This document shows positions 41,944 through 49,772 of a DNA stretch of 64,000 bases, one piece after another. The stretch is from Ramlibacter tataouinensis. GTDB lineage: Bacteria > Pseudomonadota > Gammaproteobacteria > Burkholderiales > Burkholderiaceae_C. The DNA is taken from positions 1-64,000 of the forward strand of contig DIZF01000032.1 of assembly GCA_002427815.1 (NCBI GenBank), in the 5' to 3' direction. A program made the position numbers and the translations under genes. The number at the start of each line of letters is the position of its first letter. The first letter of the stretch is position 1. The notes under the pieces are model-generated. The model was not told where the DNA came from, made no database searches, and saw nothing but the letters and a program-made list of their open reading frames with translations.

Positions 41944-43755
41944 TCAAGCCAACGCCAGGTCGGTGTCCATCAGGGCCTTGCTGCCCGAGCGCGCCGTCAG
42001 CATCAGCGAGGCCGTTTCCGGGAACAGTTTGGCGAAGTAGAAACGCGCGGTCTGCAGCTTGGCGGGATAGAACGGATCGACGGGGCGTTTTTCGGCCTCG
42101 GCAGCCGCAATTTCCCGCAGCGCAACCTGCGCCATCCGCGCCCAGAAGTAACCATGCACCAGATGGCCGGCCACGCGCAGGTAATCCACCGCGGCGGCGC
42201 CCACCTCGTCCGGATTCTGGAAGCCCTTGAAGCCGATCTCGGTGGTGAACTTGGTCATCTGGTCGCCCAGCAAGGCGATCGGGTTGATGAACTCGGCCAT
42301 CTTTTCGTTGACGCCCTCTTCTTCCACCAGTTGCGCCACCAGCTTGCCGAACTTCCTGAGCGTGGCGCCGTTGTTGCCCAGCACCTTGCGGCCCAGCAGG
42401 TCCAGCGACTGGATGGTGTTGGTGCCTTCGTAGATCATGTTGATGCGGTTGTCGCGCGCGAACTGCTCCATGCCCCACTCATGGATGTAGCCATGGCCGC
42501 CGAACACCTGCATGCAGGCATTGGTCGCGATATGGCCGTTGTCGGTCGTGAAGGCTTTCACGATGGGCGTCAGCAGCGACAGCATTTCGTCGCTGTCCTT
42601 GCGCACCTTCTCGTCCGGATGGTTGTGGACCTTGTCCAGCAGCACCGAGCAGAAGATCAGCAGGGCGCGGCCACCTTCCGCGTAAGCTTTGGCCGTGAGC
42701 AGCATCTTGCGCACGTCCGGGTGCACGATGATCGGGTCGGCCGGCTTGTCCTTGGCCTTGGGGCCCGTCAGCGACCGCATCTGGATACGGTCCTTGGCGT
42801 AAGCCAGCGCGTTCTGGTAAGCCACCTCGGTCAGGCCGAGCGACTGGTTGCCCACCCCCAGCCGCGCGGCGTTCATCATCACGAACATCGCCTGCATGCC
42901 CTTGTTGGGCTGCCCGACCATCCAGCCCTGCGCGCCGTCGATGACGATCTGGGCCGTGGAGTTGCCATGGATGCCCATCTTGTGCTCGAGGCCGCCGCAG
43001 AAAATGGCGTTGCGCTCACCGACACCGCCGTCCTTGTTCGGCAGGAACTTCGGGATGATGAACAGGCTGACGCCCTTGATTCCCGCGGGCGCGTCCGGCA
43101 GCCGGGCCAGCACCAGGTGGATGATGTTCTGCGCCATGTCGTGTTCGCCGGCGCTGATAAAGATCTTGTTGCCGGTGATGCGGTAGCTGCCATCGGGCTG
43201 GGGCTCGGCCTTGGTGCGCATCAGGCCGAGGTCGGTGCCGCAATGGGCTTCGGTCAGGCACATGGTGCCGGTCCACTCGCCGCTGGTCATCTTGGGCAGG
43301 TAGGTCTGCTTCTGCTGGCCGGTGCCGTGGGTGCTCAGGGCCGCATAGGCGCCGTGCGTCAATCCCGGGTACATGGTCCAGGCCTGGTTGGCGCTGTTGA
43401 GCATTTCGTTGAAGCACTGGCTCACCACCAGCGGCAGGCCCTGGCCGCCCCACTCGGGGTCGGCGCTCAGTGCGGGCCAGCCGGCCTCGACATACCGGGC
43501 ATAGGCCTCCTTGAACCCAGTGGGTGTCGTGACTGCATGGGTGGCCGCGTCGAGCTTGCAGCCCTCCACGTCACCGGTCATGTTCAGCGGAAACGTCACT
43601 TCGACCGCGAACTTGCCGGCCTCCTCCAGCACCGCGTTGATGGTGTCGGCGTCGGCCTCGGCGTACTTGGGCATCGCCTTGAATTCGTCGGTGACTTTCA
43701 ACACCTCGTGCATCACGAATTGCATGTCGCGCAGGGGCGGGGTGTAGGTGGGCAT
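41944..43755 (-). CDS. Acyl-CoA dehydrogenase with C-terminal extension (FadE5-like, about 600 residues)
   Basis: First step of beta-oxidation: FAD-dependent desaturation of acyl-CoA. 603 residues: N-terminal helical domain, CLTEAHCGTDLGLMRTKA, KIFISAGEHDMA, GLEHKMGIHGNSTAQIVIDGA, and the C-terminal RDNRINMIYEGTNTIQSLDLLGRK, where the Glu of YEGTN is the family's catalytic base. The extra C-terminal domain matches the 12.5-kDa extension of this subgroup. Start ATG 43755 has a perfect AAGGAG six bases upstream. It follows the TetR gene by 11 bp. Confidence 0.93.
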   Translation of the reverse strand: MPTYTPPLRDMQFVMHEVLKVTDEFKAMPKYAEADADTINAVLEEAGKFAVEVTFPLNMTGDVEGCKLDAATHAVTTPTGFKEAYARYVEAGWPALSADPEWGGQGLPLVVSQCFNEMLNSANQAWTMYPGLTHGAYAALSTHGTGQQKQTYLPKMTSGEWTGTMCLTEAHCGTDLGLMRTKAEPQPDGSYRITGNKIFISAGEHDMAQNIIHLVLARLPDAPAGIKGVSLFIIPKFLPNKDGGVGERNAIFCGGLEHKMGIHGNSTAQIVIDGAQGWMVGQPNKGMQAMFVMMNAARLGVGNQSLGLTEVAYQNALAYAKDRIQMRSLTGPKAKDKPADPIIVHPDVRKMLLTAKAYAEGGRALLIFCSVLLDKVHNHPDEKVRKDSDEMLSLLTPIVKAFTTDNGHIATNACMQVFGGHGYIHEWGMEQFARDNRINMIYEGTNTIQSLDLLGRKVLGNNGATLRKFGKLVAQLVEEEGVNEKMAEFINPIALLGDQMTKFTTEIGFKGFQNPDEVGAAAVDYLRVAGHLVHGYFWARMAQVALREIAAAEAEKRPVDPFYPAKLQTARFYFAKLFPETASLMLTARSGSKALMDTDLALA

Positions 43756-43766
43756 ATGGAACTCCT

Positions 43767-44471
43767 TCAGATCCTGGTGGATTTGGCGATTCGGGTGAGT
43801 TGGGGCAAGCGGGCCGGCGGCTGGTCCTGGGCTCCGTACAGCTTGAGGATGTTGTCGAAGCCGGCATGGGCGCGCGCTACCGAGCCCGGGTTGTCGAGGA
43901 ACCGGGCCTCGTAGTGCAGGGCCAGGATCAGGCCGTGGATCTCGAAAGCCAGTTGCTGCTCGTCGATGTCGGCGCGCAGGTGGCCCTCCTCCTTGGCCTG
44001 GACCACGGCCCGGTTCATCGCGCTCAGCCACGATTTCACCGAGCCCACCAGTGCATCGCGCACCGGCCCGGGGCGATCGTCGAACTCGACGGCCCCGCTG
44101 ATGTAGATGCAGCCCGAATCGATCTCGACGGAGGTGCGGTTCATCCAGTTCCTGAACATGGCGCGCAGCCGGGGCAGGCCGCGCGGCTCATGCAGGGCCG
44201 GATAGAAGACCTCTTCCTCGAACCGCCTGTGGTATTCGCGGATGACCGAGATCTGGAGTTCCTCGCGCGATCCGAAATGCGCGAACACCCCCGACTTGCT
44301 CATCTGCGTGACTTCGGCCAGGGCCCCGATCGACAGACCTTCCAGGCCGATCTGCGTGGCCAGCCCGAGGGCGGCTTCGACAATCGCCGCCTTGGTTTGC
44401 TGTCCCTTTTGCAGGGCACGCCCCCCGCGGGCGGGACGCTGGGGCTTGGCAGGCACTTCAGACAGGGGCAT
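43767..44471 (-). CDS. TetR family regulator of the beta-oxidation operon
   Basis: 234 residues. TetR helix-turn-helix at residues about 25-70 (TKAAIVEAALGLATQIGLEGLSIGALAEVTQMSKSGVFAHFGS), and a C-terminal domain with a TetR_C_13-like stretch (EVFYPALHEPRGLPRLRAMFRNWMN, SGCIYISGAVEFDDRPGPVRDAL). ATG 44471 is chosen because codons further upstream run into the palindrome at 44481-44511. It reads in the same direction as, and just upstream of, the acyl-CoA dehydrogenase gene. An acyl-CoA-sensing repressor is likely (inferred). Confidence 0.88.
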   Translation of the reverse strand: MPLSEVPAKPQRPARGGRALQKGQQTKAAIVEAALGLATQIGLEGLSIGALAEVTQMSKSGVFAHFGSREELQISVIREYHRRFEEEVFYPALHEPRGLPRLRAMFRNWMNRTSVEIDSGCIYISGAVEFDDRPGPVRDALVGSVKSWLSAMNRAVVQAKEEGHLRADIDEQQLAFEIHGLILALHYEARFLDNPGSVARAHAGFDNILKLYGAQDQPPARLPQLTRIAKSTRI

Positions 44472-44480
44472 GGGCTTCAC

Positions 44481-44511
44481 GCAAAATAAACGAACGATCG
44501 TGCTATTTTGC
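44481..44511. promoter_or_regulatory. Candidate TetR operator, 31-bp interrupted palindrome
   Basis: GCAAAATA at 44481-44488 and TATTTTGC at 44504-44511 are perfect inverted arms. Between them lies the small palindrome ACGATCGT (44494-44501). The site is AT-rich in GC-rich surroundings and directly upstream of the TetR start codon, as expected for an autoregulated promoter of the whole beta-oxidation operon. Confidence 0.6.
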
Positions 44512-44627
44512 ATGAAAGCCGGGTTCCGCGCCAAGAGGGGGCCGGTTTAGGGGGGCATGCCTAGGGCGTGGCCGTTCCCGCCGGGATCCGGGCTCGAACG
44601 AAGGCGGGGCGGCGCTGCGAGCCGCGC

Positions 44628-45314
44628 TTACTTGAGCCCGGCGCGCGCAGTCGTATTCCCGGCCTTGCGCGCGAGCGGGAGGCCGGGTTCGCGCGTGGCG
44701 GGGCTCAGCGAATCCACCTTGTCCTTCGATGCGGGCAGCATGCCGATCTTCTGCTCGAGCTTCATGAGCACATTCAACCGGGCGATGGTGGCCCGGTCGT
44801 TGCTTATTTCGGCCTGCCATTCCTGGCGCAGCGTCTGGTTGATCTCGTTGAGCGTTTCGATCTTGGTATTGGCATTGCGCAGGCGCCGGGTCACGTGGGC
44901 CAGGATCGCGCGCAACAAGACGCAGCCCAGCGCCGGGTCGGTCTCCGTCACCTTGTTCAGCGCGGGGTAATCCAGGGTTGCCAGGCAGGTGTCGGAAGTG
45001 GCTCGCACGGTGACGAACCGGCCAATGCTGTCCATGGCACCGAGTTCGCCGAACAGGCTGCCCGGCACCAGGCTGCGCAGGACCAGCGGTTCGCTCACAC
45101 CGCTCAGTTGTCCCTCGACCACTGCGTCGCCATCGAGCAGCATCACCATGAAATGGCTGCCGGGGCCGCCCGCACGGAACAGCACCGCGCCCCGGCGGGC
45201 CAGGGTCAGCTTCATGAACTTCACGATGCGCAGTGCCTGGTCCTCGGTCAGGTCCGGGAGCGCCGGCGGCGATATCAGCAACCGGGCGCCGTCGTGAAAG
45301 GTGTAACGGTGCAT
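44628..45314 (-). CDS. Cyclic-nucleotide-binding domain protein without HTH
   Basis: 228 residues. A single cNMP-binding beta barrel (residues about 20-140: GAVLFRAGGPGSHFMVMLLDGDAVVEGQ, GSLFGELGAMDS) with the GELG phosphate-binding cassette, though the following Arg is displaced (MDSIGRFVTVRA). The C-terminal third is helical, probably coiled coil (RRLRNANTKIETLNEINQTLRQEWQAEI), with no DNA-binding domain. It is the last gene of the chemosensory operon, 11 bp after a CheW-like gene, which suggests c-di-GMP or cAMP input into taxis or twitching (inferred). Confidence 0.8.
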   Translation of the reverse strand: MHRYTFHDGARLLISPPALPDLTEDQALRIVKFMKLTLARRGAVLFRAGGPGSHFMVMLLDGDAVVEGQLSGVSEPLVLRSLVPGSLFGELGAMDSIGRFVTVRATSDTCLATLDYPALNKVTETDPALGCVLLRAILAHVTRRLRNANTKIETLNEINQTLRQEWQAEISNDRATIARLNVLMKLEQKIGMLPASKDKVDSLSPATREPGLPLARKAGNTTARAGLK

Positions 45315-45325
45315 CTATTTCCTCG

Positions 45326-45841
45326 TCATGGCTGCGGCTCGCCGAACAGGCGCGCGGTGTCCAGCACTGGCACTGCGTGGCCTTCGTGTTCGAAGCACGA
45401 AAGCGAAATCCATGGCCACAGGTCGCTGTCGCCGGGCAGATCGCACTGCTGGCTGTCGGCCACCTCGATCATGCGCACCAGAGCACGTGCGCACACGGCA
45501 CCATATTCCAGAGGCTGGCCCGGCGCGCTCTGGTAGGCCAGCACCAGCACATGGCCGATCGGCGGCTCGATCGCCTCCTGATAGGCACGCAACAGCGTAT
45601 TCAGGTCCAGCAGCGGGATCCGGCGGTCCTGCCAGGCGATCATTCCATGGCAGTAATACGGGGCGCCGGGCACGGTCAGAACAGTCGGGCATTCGATCAA
45701 GCCCACGGTAGTGTGCGCGGGAAAGGCCACGAAAGCGCCGCGTTTGTATTCGAGCAACCGGGCCGGAGTGCGGGGCTCTTCCGGCGCTGCTGGCGGCTGC
45801 AACTCGAGTCCGTCGGCCGGTGATTGCGATTGAAGTTCCAT
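45326..45841 (-). CDS. CheW-like chemotaxis protein (second)
   Basis: 171 residues. After a Pro-rich N-terminal stretch comes a CheW-like domain: VGLIECPTVLTVPGAPYYCHGMIAWQDRRIPLLDLNTLL, then HVLVLAYQS, and CFEHEGHAVPVLDTARLFG at the end. It likely couples receptors to the CheA-type kinase of the cluster. It is separated by one base from the gene upstream and by 11 from the cNMP gene downstream. Start ATG 45841 is the first codon consistent with non-overlap. Confidence 0.75.
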   Translation of the reverse strand: MELQSQSPADGLELQPPAAPEEPRTPARLLEYKRGAFVAFPAHTTVGLIECPTVLTVPGAPYYCHGMIAWQDRRIPLLDLNTLLRAYQEAIEPPIGHVLVLAYQSAPGQPLEYGAVCARALVRMIEVADSQQCDLPGDSDLWPWISLSCFEHEGHAVPVLDTARLFGEPQP

Positions 45842-45842
45842 G

Positions 45843-46316
45843 TCAGTTCGCCGCCGCGGTGGCGTAGCCAACCACCTGCCCGGCGGTTGAACACAGCAGG
45901 ACCTCGCCGTCGTGCTCGACATAGGCATCGATGGGAGCGCCCGCCGTACGCATCGCGGGAGGCAAGGGATGCGGCTCGAGTTCCGCAGCGATGAGCACGC
46001 GCACCTCGTTCCAGGCAAAGGACAGCTCACCCTCGCCCGCCACCAGTTGGGTCACGACGAAGCGCCCTTGCGGAAAACTCCCGAGCGCCTGCATCCGATC
46101 GGACAGGGCGACGATGCGGCGCAAGCCATCGCCGGCGCCATATTCGAACAGGCCGGGTGTCGCCGTGGGACGGGGCTCGTGCTCGATGTATTCGGCCGGA
46201 CCCACGTCCTGCTGGGGCAGCAGCAACCGCAGGCTGTCGGCGCGCAGCAGCACGAAACTGCCGCCCAGCCGGGCGCAAGCCGGCCGACCCGGTGCAATGG
46301 TTTCACGTTTCATCAT
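45843..46316 (-). CDS. Uncharacterised protein of the chemosensory operon
   Basis: 157 residues, not confidently assigned. Segments such as SFVLLRADSLRLLLPQQDVGPAEYIEHEP and RRIVALSDRMQAL recall a degenerate CheW-type fold (interaction with kinase or receptor), but core glycines and the usual PDLR-type loop are absent. No signal peptide or membrane helix. ATG 46316 is followed directly by a second ATG, so 46313 is equally possible. Position between CZB and CheW genes suggests a role in the same signalling array. Confidence 0.6.
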   Translation of the reverse strand: MMKRETIAPGRPACARLGGSFVLLRADSLRLLLPQQDVGPAEYIEHEPRPTATPGLFEYGAGDGLRRIVALSDRMQALGSFPQGRFVVTQLVAGEGELSFAWNEVRVLIAAELEPHPLPPAMRTAGAPIDAYVEHDGEVLLCSTAGQVVGYATAAAN

Positions 46317-46382
46317 CGGTCCATTCTTCGCGAAACGGGGCCGGGCTATCGGGCATCAGGCTCGAAATGGCAACGTCCCGCT

Positions 46383-46859
46383 TCACGCCTTGACCTCCTT
46401 CAAGCGCATGAACATCGCGGCGAGGTCACCGACGATTTCCCGCGACACCCGTGCGAACTCACCGCCCGGCGCCATCTGCGCCGCGGCCAGGGCCTGCTGC
46501 CCGGATTGCGCCAGCGACAGGACACGGCCCGCGCACAGGTGGAACTGGGCGTGCTTCTTCGTGAGATCGACGAATTGCGGCTGGCCGGCGAACTGGCGCC
46601 CGCCCACTCCGTGGATCCACTGGCCCAGTTCACACTGGTCATCGCGCGATACCGCGTCCGGGTCCAGTTCTTCCTCGGATTTCGCTTCGATCACGGCGTG
46701 CAGCCGCATCTTCCATTGCTGGTGCACCTCGATCGCGGTGCGGAAATTCAACCCCGAGGCCTCCTCTTCGTGAGGGTGAGACGAACCCGGACCGGTCCGG
46801 CTGCCGAACGCGGCATCGTCATCTCCCGTGAGCTGTGCCAACCAACTGTTGATGCCCAT
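46383..46859 (-). CDS. Stand-alone CZB (chemoreceptor zinc-binding) domain protein
   Basis: 158 residues. The zinc-binding set of the CZB family is complete: H46 (AIEVHQQW), C76 in CELGQWIHG, and H103/H107 in KKHAQFHLC, with the expected spacings of about 30, 27 and 4. CZB domains usually sit at the C-terminus of receptors or on diguanylate cyclases and respond to zinc or hypochlorous acid. Here the domain is free, encoded between the CheA-type kinase and the CheW-like genes, so it may act as a soluble sensor or regulator of the complex. Confidence 0.85.
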   Translation of the reverse strand: MGINSWLAQLTGDDDAAFGSRTGPGSSHPHEEEASGLNFRTAIEVHQQWKMRLHAVIEAKSEEELDPDAVSRDDQCELGQWIHGVGGRQFAGQPQFVDLTKKHAQFHLCAGRVLSLAQSGQQALAAAQMAPGGEFARVSREIVGDLAAMFMRLKEVKA

Positions 46860-46915
46860 TTCGTTTCCTTGATGTGCGGCGCCTGACTTCGTTCAGCGTG
46901 GCGGCGGCAGCGCCC

Positions 46916-49735
46916 TCATCCAGCCAGCGCCTGGCGTATGGTCTGCAGCAGATCGCCGTCGTTGTAGGGCTTGGTGATGTAGCTGTCGACGCCCGCCTGG
47001 GTCGCCAGCCGGCGATGCTTTTCCTGGGAGCGCGAAGTGATCATGATCACCGGCAGGCCTTTCAGGTCGTCGCGGCCGCGGATGTGCGAGGTCAGCTCGA
47101 TTCCGTTCATGTTGGGCATCTCCAGGTCCGTCAGGACGATGTCCGGCCTGAAGACGCGCAGGGTGTCGATGGCATCCAGGCCGTCGCGGGCCGCCTCGGC
47201 CCGAAAACCGGCGTCCTGCACCAGCTGCATCAGGGTATTGCGCACCGACAGCGCGTCGTCCACGATGAGCACGCCGGGAAGGGTTTTCTGCGGCAGCGCC
47301 GGCGCCGCCGCGGGGGTGTCGTCCGACGCGCGGCGCGGCCCCCGGAATGCCAGCAGCTGCCCCAGGTCGAGGTTCACCGCGACCGCGCCATCGCCCAGGA
47401 TGGACAGCCCGACCACGCCCGGCACATGGCGCGCGTAGCGGCCCGGACTCTTGACCAGCAATTCGCGCGAATCGATCAGGCGGTCGACGGTCAGCCCGTG
47501 CGTCCTGTCGTCCAGGTGGACGATCACGGCGTCGTACTGGTCGAGCGGCTTGTCGGCGTCAAAGTGCAGGCCCGTGGCCTGCGCCAGATGCAGCGCCGGC
47601 AGCAGCCGCTTGCCGTAGCGATAGACCAGCTGTTCTCCGACGTATTCGAACCGGCCGGCCCCGCGTGCCACGGCCTGCTCGATGTTCAGCGACGGCAGCG
47701 CGAAGCGCTGGCCGCTGACCTCCACGATCAGCGACTGGATGGTGGACAGCGAGGCGGCAAAACGCAATTCGATGGTGCAGCCCGCGCCCAGGCGCGTCTC
47801 GACGCGGACCGAGCCGCTCATCGCCGCCACCCAGTTGCGCACCACGTCCAGGCCGATACCGCGCCCGGAGACTTCGCTGACTGCATCGCAGGTCGAGAAT
47901 CCGGGCAGCAGGATCAGGCGGGCGATTTCGTCGTCGGCCAGCGGCTGATCGTCGGGGATCAGGCCACGCTCCACGGCAGTACGCCGAATGGCGGGCAGGT
48001 CCAGCCCGCGGCCGTCGTCGCGGCAGCGCAGAGCGACCTGCTGGCCCTGGCGCAGGAAGTCGAGTTCGATGTGCCCCACCTCGTCCTTGCCGGCGGCAAT
48101 GCGTTCGGCGGGCGACTCCAGACCGTGGTCGACCGCATTGCGCAGCAGATGCAGCAGCGGCTCGGTCAATCGGTTGAGAACGTCCCCGTCGATGTGGGTT
48201 TCGCCGCCCTTGACCACCAGCACGGCCTGCTTGCCGGTGGCCTGGCAGGTCGCGCGAACGTTGCGCTGCAGACGCGATTCGAGCGTGCCGGCCGCCGTCA
48301 TGCGGGTGCCGATCACCAGGTGTTGCAGGTCCTTGGCCAGGCGCTCCTGGCGCATCTGCACGCTGCCAAGCTGGGCGATCTCGTCTTCGAGCCGCCCTGC
48401 GAGCACGCGGGCGTCGGCCGCTTCTTCCATCAAGGCGTGGGCGGTGCTGTGCAACTCGCTGTACTGGTCCATCTCCAGCGGATCGAAAGTCTGCGCGTCG
48501 GTGCGGTCGGTGCGCGCGCGCAACCGTGCCAGCCGGGGCACGTCCACCAGGGTTTCCAGCTCGAACAAGCGCTTTTGCACCCGCAGGTTTTGCGAGAGCA
48601 GTTCGCGCGACCGGTCCGTCAGGGTCTTGATATGCGCTTCCATCGCCGCCGTGTGCACCGAGACCTCGCCGGAGACGCGGAACAATTCATCCACCCGCCG
48701 CACACTGACCCTCAGTGCCGCAGTCGGCGACACGGCGGCCGCGCCGGCGGGCTGCGCAGGGCGCGCTCGCTGCTGCGGGTCGCGCTCGGCGCTTGCCGCG
48801 CGCGACATCGGCACCTCGACGGATTCGCCGCGGTCGATGCGGTTGGCCAGGTCGAGCACGTCCTGCAGCACGGCCCGGGCCTGTTGCGGATACTCGTCGC
48901 TGCCGGCGACGTAGCCCACCATCTGCTCCAGGCAATAGGCGGCGTCCAGCAGCGCGTCGGCGGCCGGCTTGGCAACACGGCCGCCCTGCCGCTCGAAATG
49001 CTCGAGGATGTCCTCGAAATGGTGGCCCAGCGAGGCGAGCCCGCGCAGGCCGATGATGGCGCCCGACCCCTTGAGCGTATGCGCGACCCGTTTGGCGGCC
49101 ACCAGGTCCGAACTGTCGCCCTGGCCACTGACCATGTTGCGCGCGAGGTCGACCAGGTAGCGCGCCTGGTCCGGCGCCTCGTGCAGGAACCCTTCAAGCA
49201 GCTTCTGGTCCACGTCATCGGGCATGACCAGGGCCACGTCCTCAGGCATCGCCAGCACCGCACGCATGGCCTCGCGGTCCGCGCCGCCGGCGGGCTGCAG
49301 CTGCTGCGGCAGTGCGCCGAGCATGTGCATCACCTTCAGGGCCCGCTCTTCCTCGAGCGGATAGGGTGCCTTGACGAGGTGGTCGACCAGGCCGGCTGCG
49401 GAGGTCGGGTCGGCGATGTGGCGCAGGTACCAGACCATCAACGGCGGCCACTCGCGCAGGAACTCGATCAGCGCGCCGCGCTCGGCAGCCTCCAGCATCG
49501 GCAGGGCCAGCGTGTTTTCCAGCACGTGGTTGCAGACCACCTGCAAGCCGGGAAAGCCGGCCATCTCCGCCGCCTCGCCCATGCGCTGGGCCTGGCCGCT
49601 GTAGTGCTCCAGCGCATCCATGAAAGCCGCGTCCTCGGCATCGAGCACGGCCATTTCGTCCAGACTCTGCGCCAGCCGGGGCCCGGCCACGTCGACCTCG
49701 GCGGCCAGCGCTTCGATCAGGTCGTTGAGTTTCAC
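46916..49735 (-). CDS. Hybrid CheA-type histidine kinase/response regulator (ChpA/PilL-like)
   Basis: 939 residues. Domains in order: a degenerate Hpt-like N-terminal domain (1-150, no phospho-His seen), an Hpt domain with H219 in AKRVAHTLKGSG, a long dimerisation region (about 330-520), an HATPase domain (N-box LLHLLRNAVDHGLESP, DDGRGLD, GRGIGLDVV), a CheW-like domain (about 690-800), and a C-terminal receiver with D870 in IVLTDLEMP. Start GTG 49735. It is the central kinase of the chemosensory cluster; fewer Hpt repeats than Pseudomonas ChpA. Confidence 0.9.
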   Translation of the reverse strand: MKLNDLIEALAAEVDVAGPRLAQSLDEMAVLDAEDAAFMDALEHYSGQAQRMGEAAEMAGFPGLQVVCNHVLENTLALPMLEAAERGALIEFLREWPPLMVWYLRHIADPTSAAGLVDHLVKAPYPLEEERALKVMHMLGALPQQLQPAGGADREAMRAVLAMPEDVALVMPDDVDQKLLEGFLHEAPDQARYLVDLARNMVSGQGDSSDLVAAKRVAHTLKGSGAIIGLRGLASLGHHFEDILEHFERQGGRVAKPAADALLDAAYCLEQMVGYVAGSDEYPQQARAVLQDVLDLANRIDRGESVEVPMSRAASAERDPQQRARPAQPAGAAAVSPTAALRVSVRRVDELFRVSGEVSVHTAAMEAHIKTLTDRSRELLSQNLRVQKRLFELETLVDVPRLARLRARTDRTDAQTFDPLEMDQYSELHSTAHALMEEAADARVLAGRLEDEIAQLGSVQMRQERLAKDLQHLVIGTRMTAAGTLESRLQRNVRATCQATGKQAVLVVKGGETHIDGDVLNRLTEPLLHLLRNAVDHGLESPAERIAAGKDEVGHIELDFLRQGQQVALRCRDDGRGLDLPAIRRTAVERGLIPDDQPLADDEIARLILLPGFSTCDAVSEVSGRGIGLDVVRNWVAAMSGSVRVETRLGAGCTIELRFAASLSTIQSLIVEVSGQRFALPSLNIEQAVARGAGRFEYVGEQLVYRYGKRLLPALHLAQATGLHFDADKPLDQYDAVIVHLDDRTHGLTVDRLIDSRELLVKSPGRYARHVPGVVGLSILGDGAVAVNLDLGQLLAFRGPRRASDDTPAAAPALPQKTLPGVLIVDDALSVRNTLMQLVQDAGFRAEAARDGLDAIDTLRVFRPDIVLTDLEMPNMNGIELTSHIRGRDDLKGLPVIMITSRSQEKHRRLATQAGVDSYITKPYNDGDLLQTIRQALAG

Positions 49736-49772
49736 CGGGCGTGTTCCTGGAGGGGAGGCAGTCGGCGCGGGG

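Noticed and set aside
39389..42040. An 883-codon open frame on the plus strand opposite the multifunctional beta-oxidation gene
   Set aside because: It is rich in H, R, G and Q, has no recognisable domain or ribosome site, and mirrors a clearly real gene. It is a product of high GC and codon bias.
44628..45314. CRP/FNR-type transcription factor
   Set aside because: The C-terminal part is a coiled-coil-like helix without a winged HTH, so it is called only a cNMP-binding protein.
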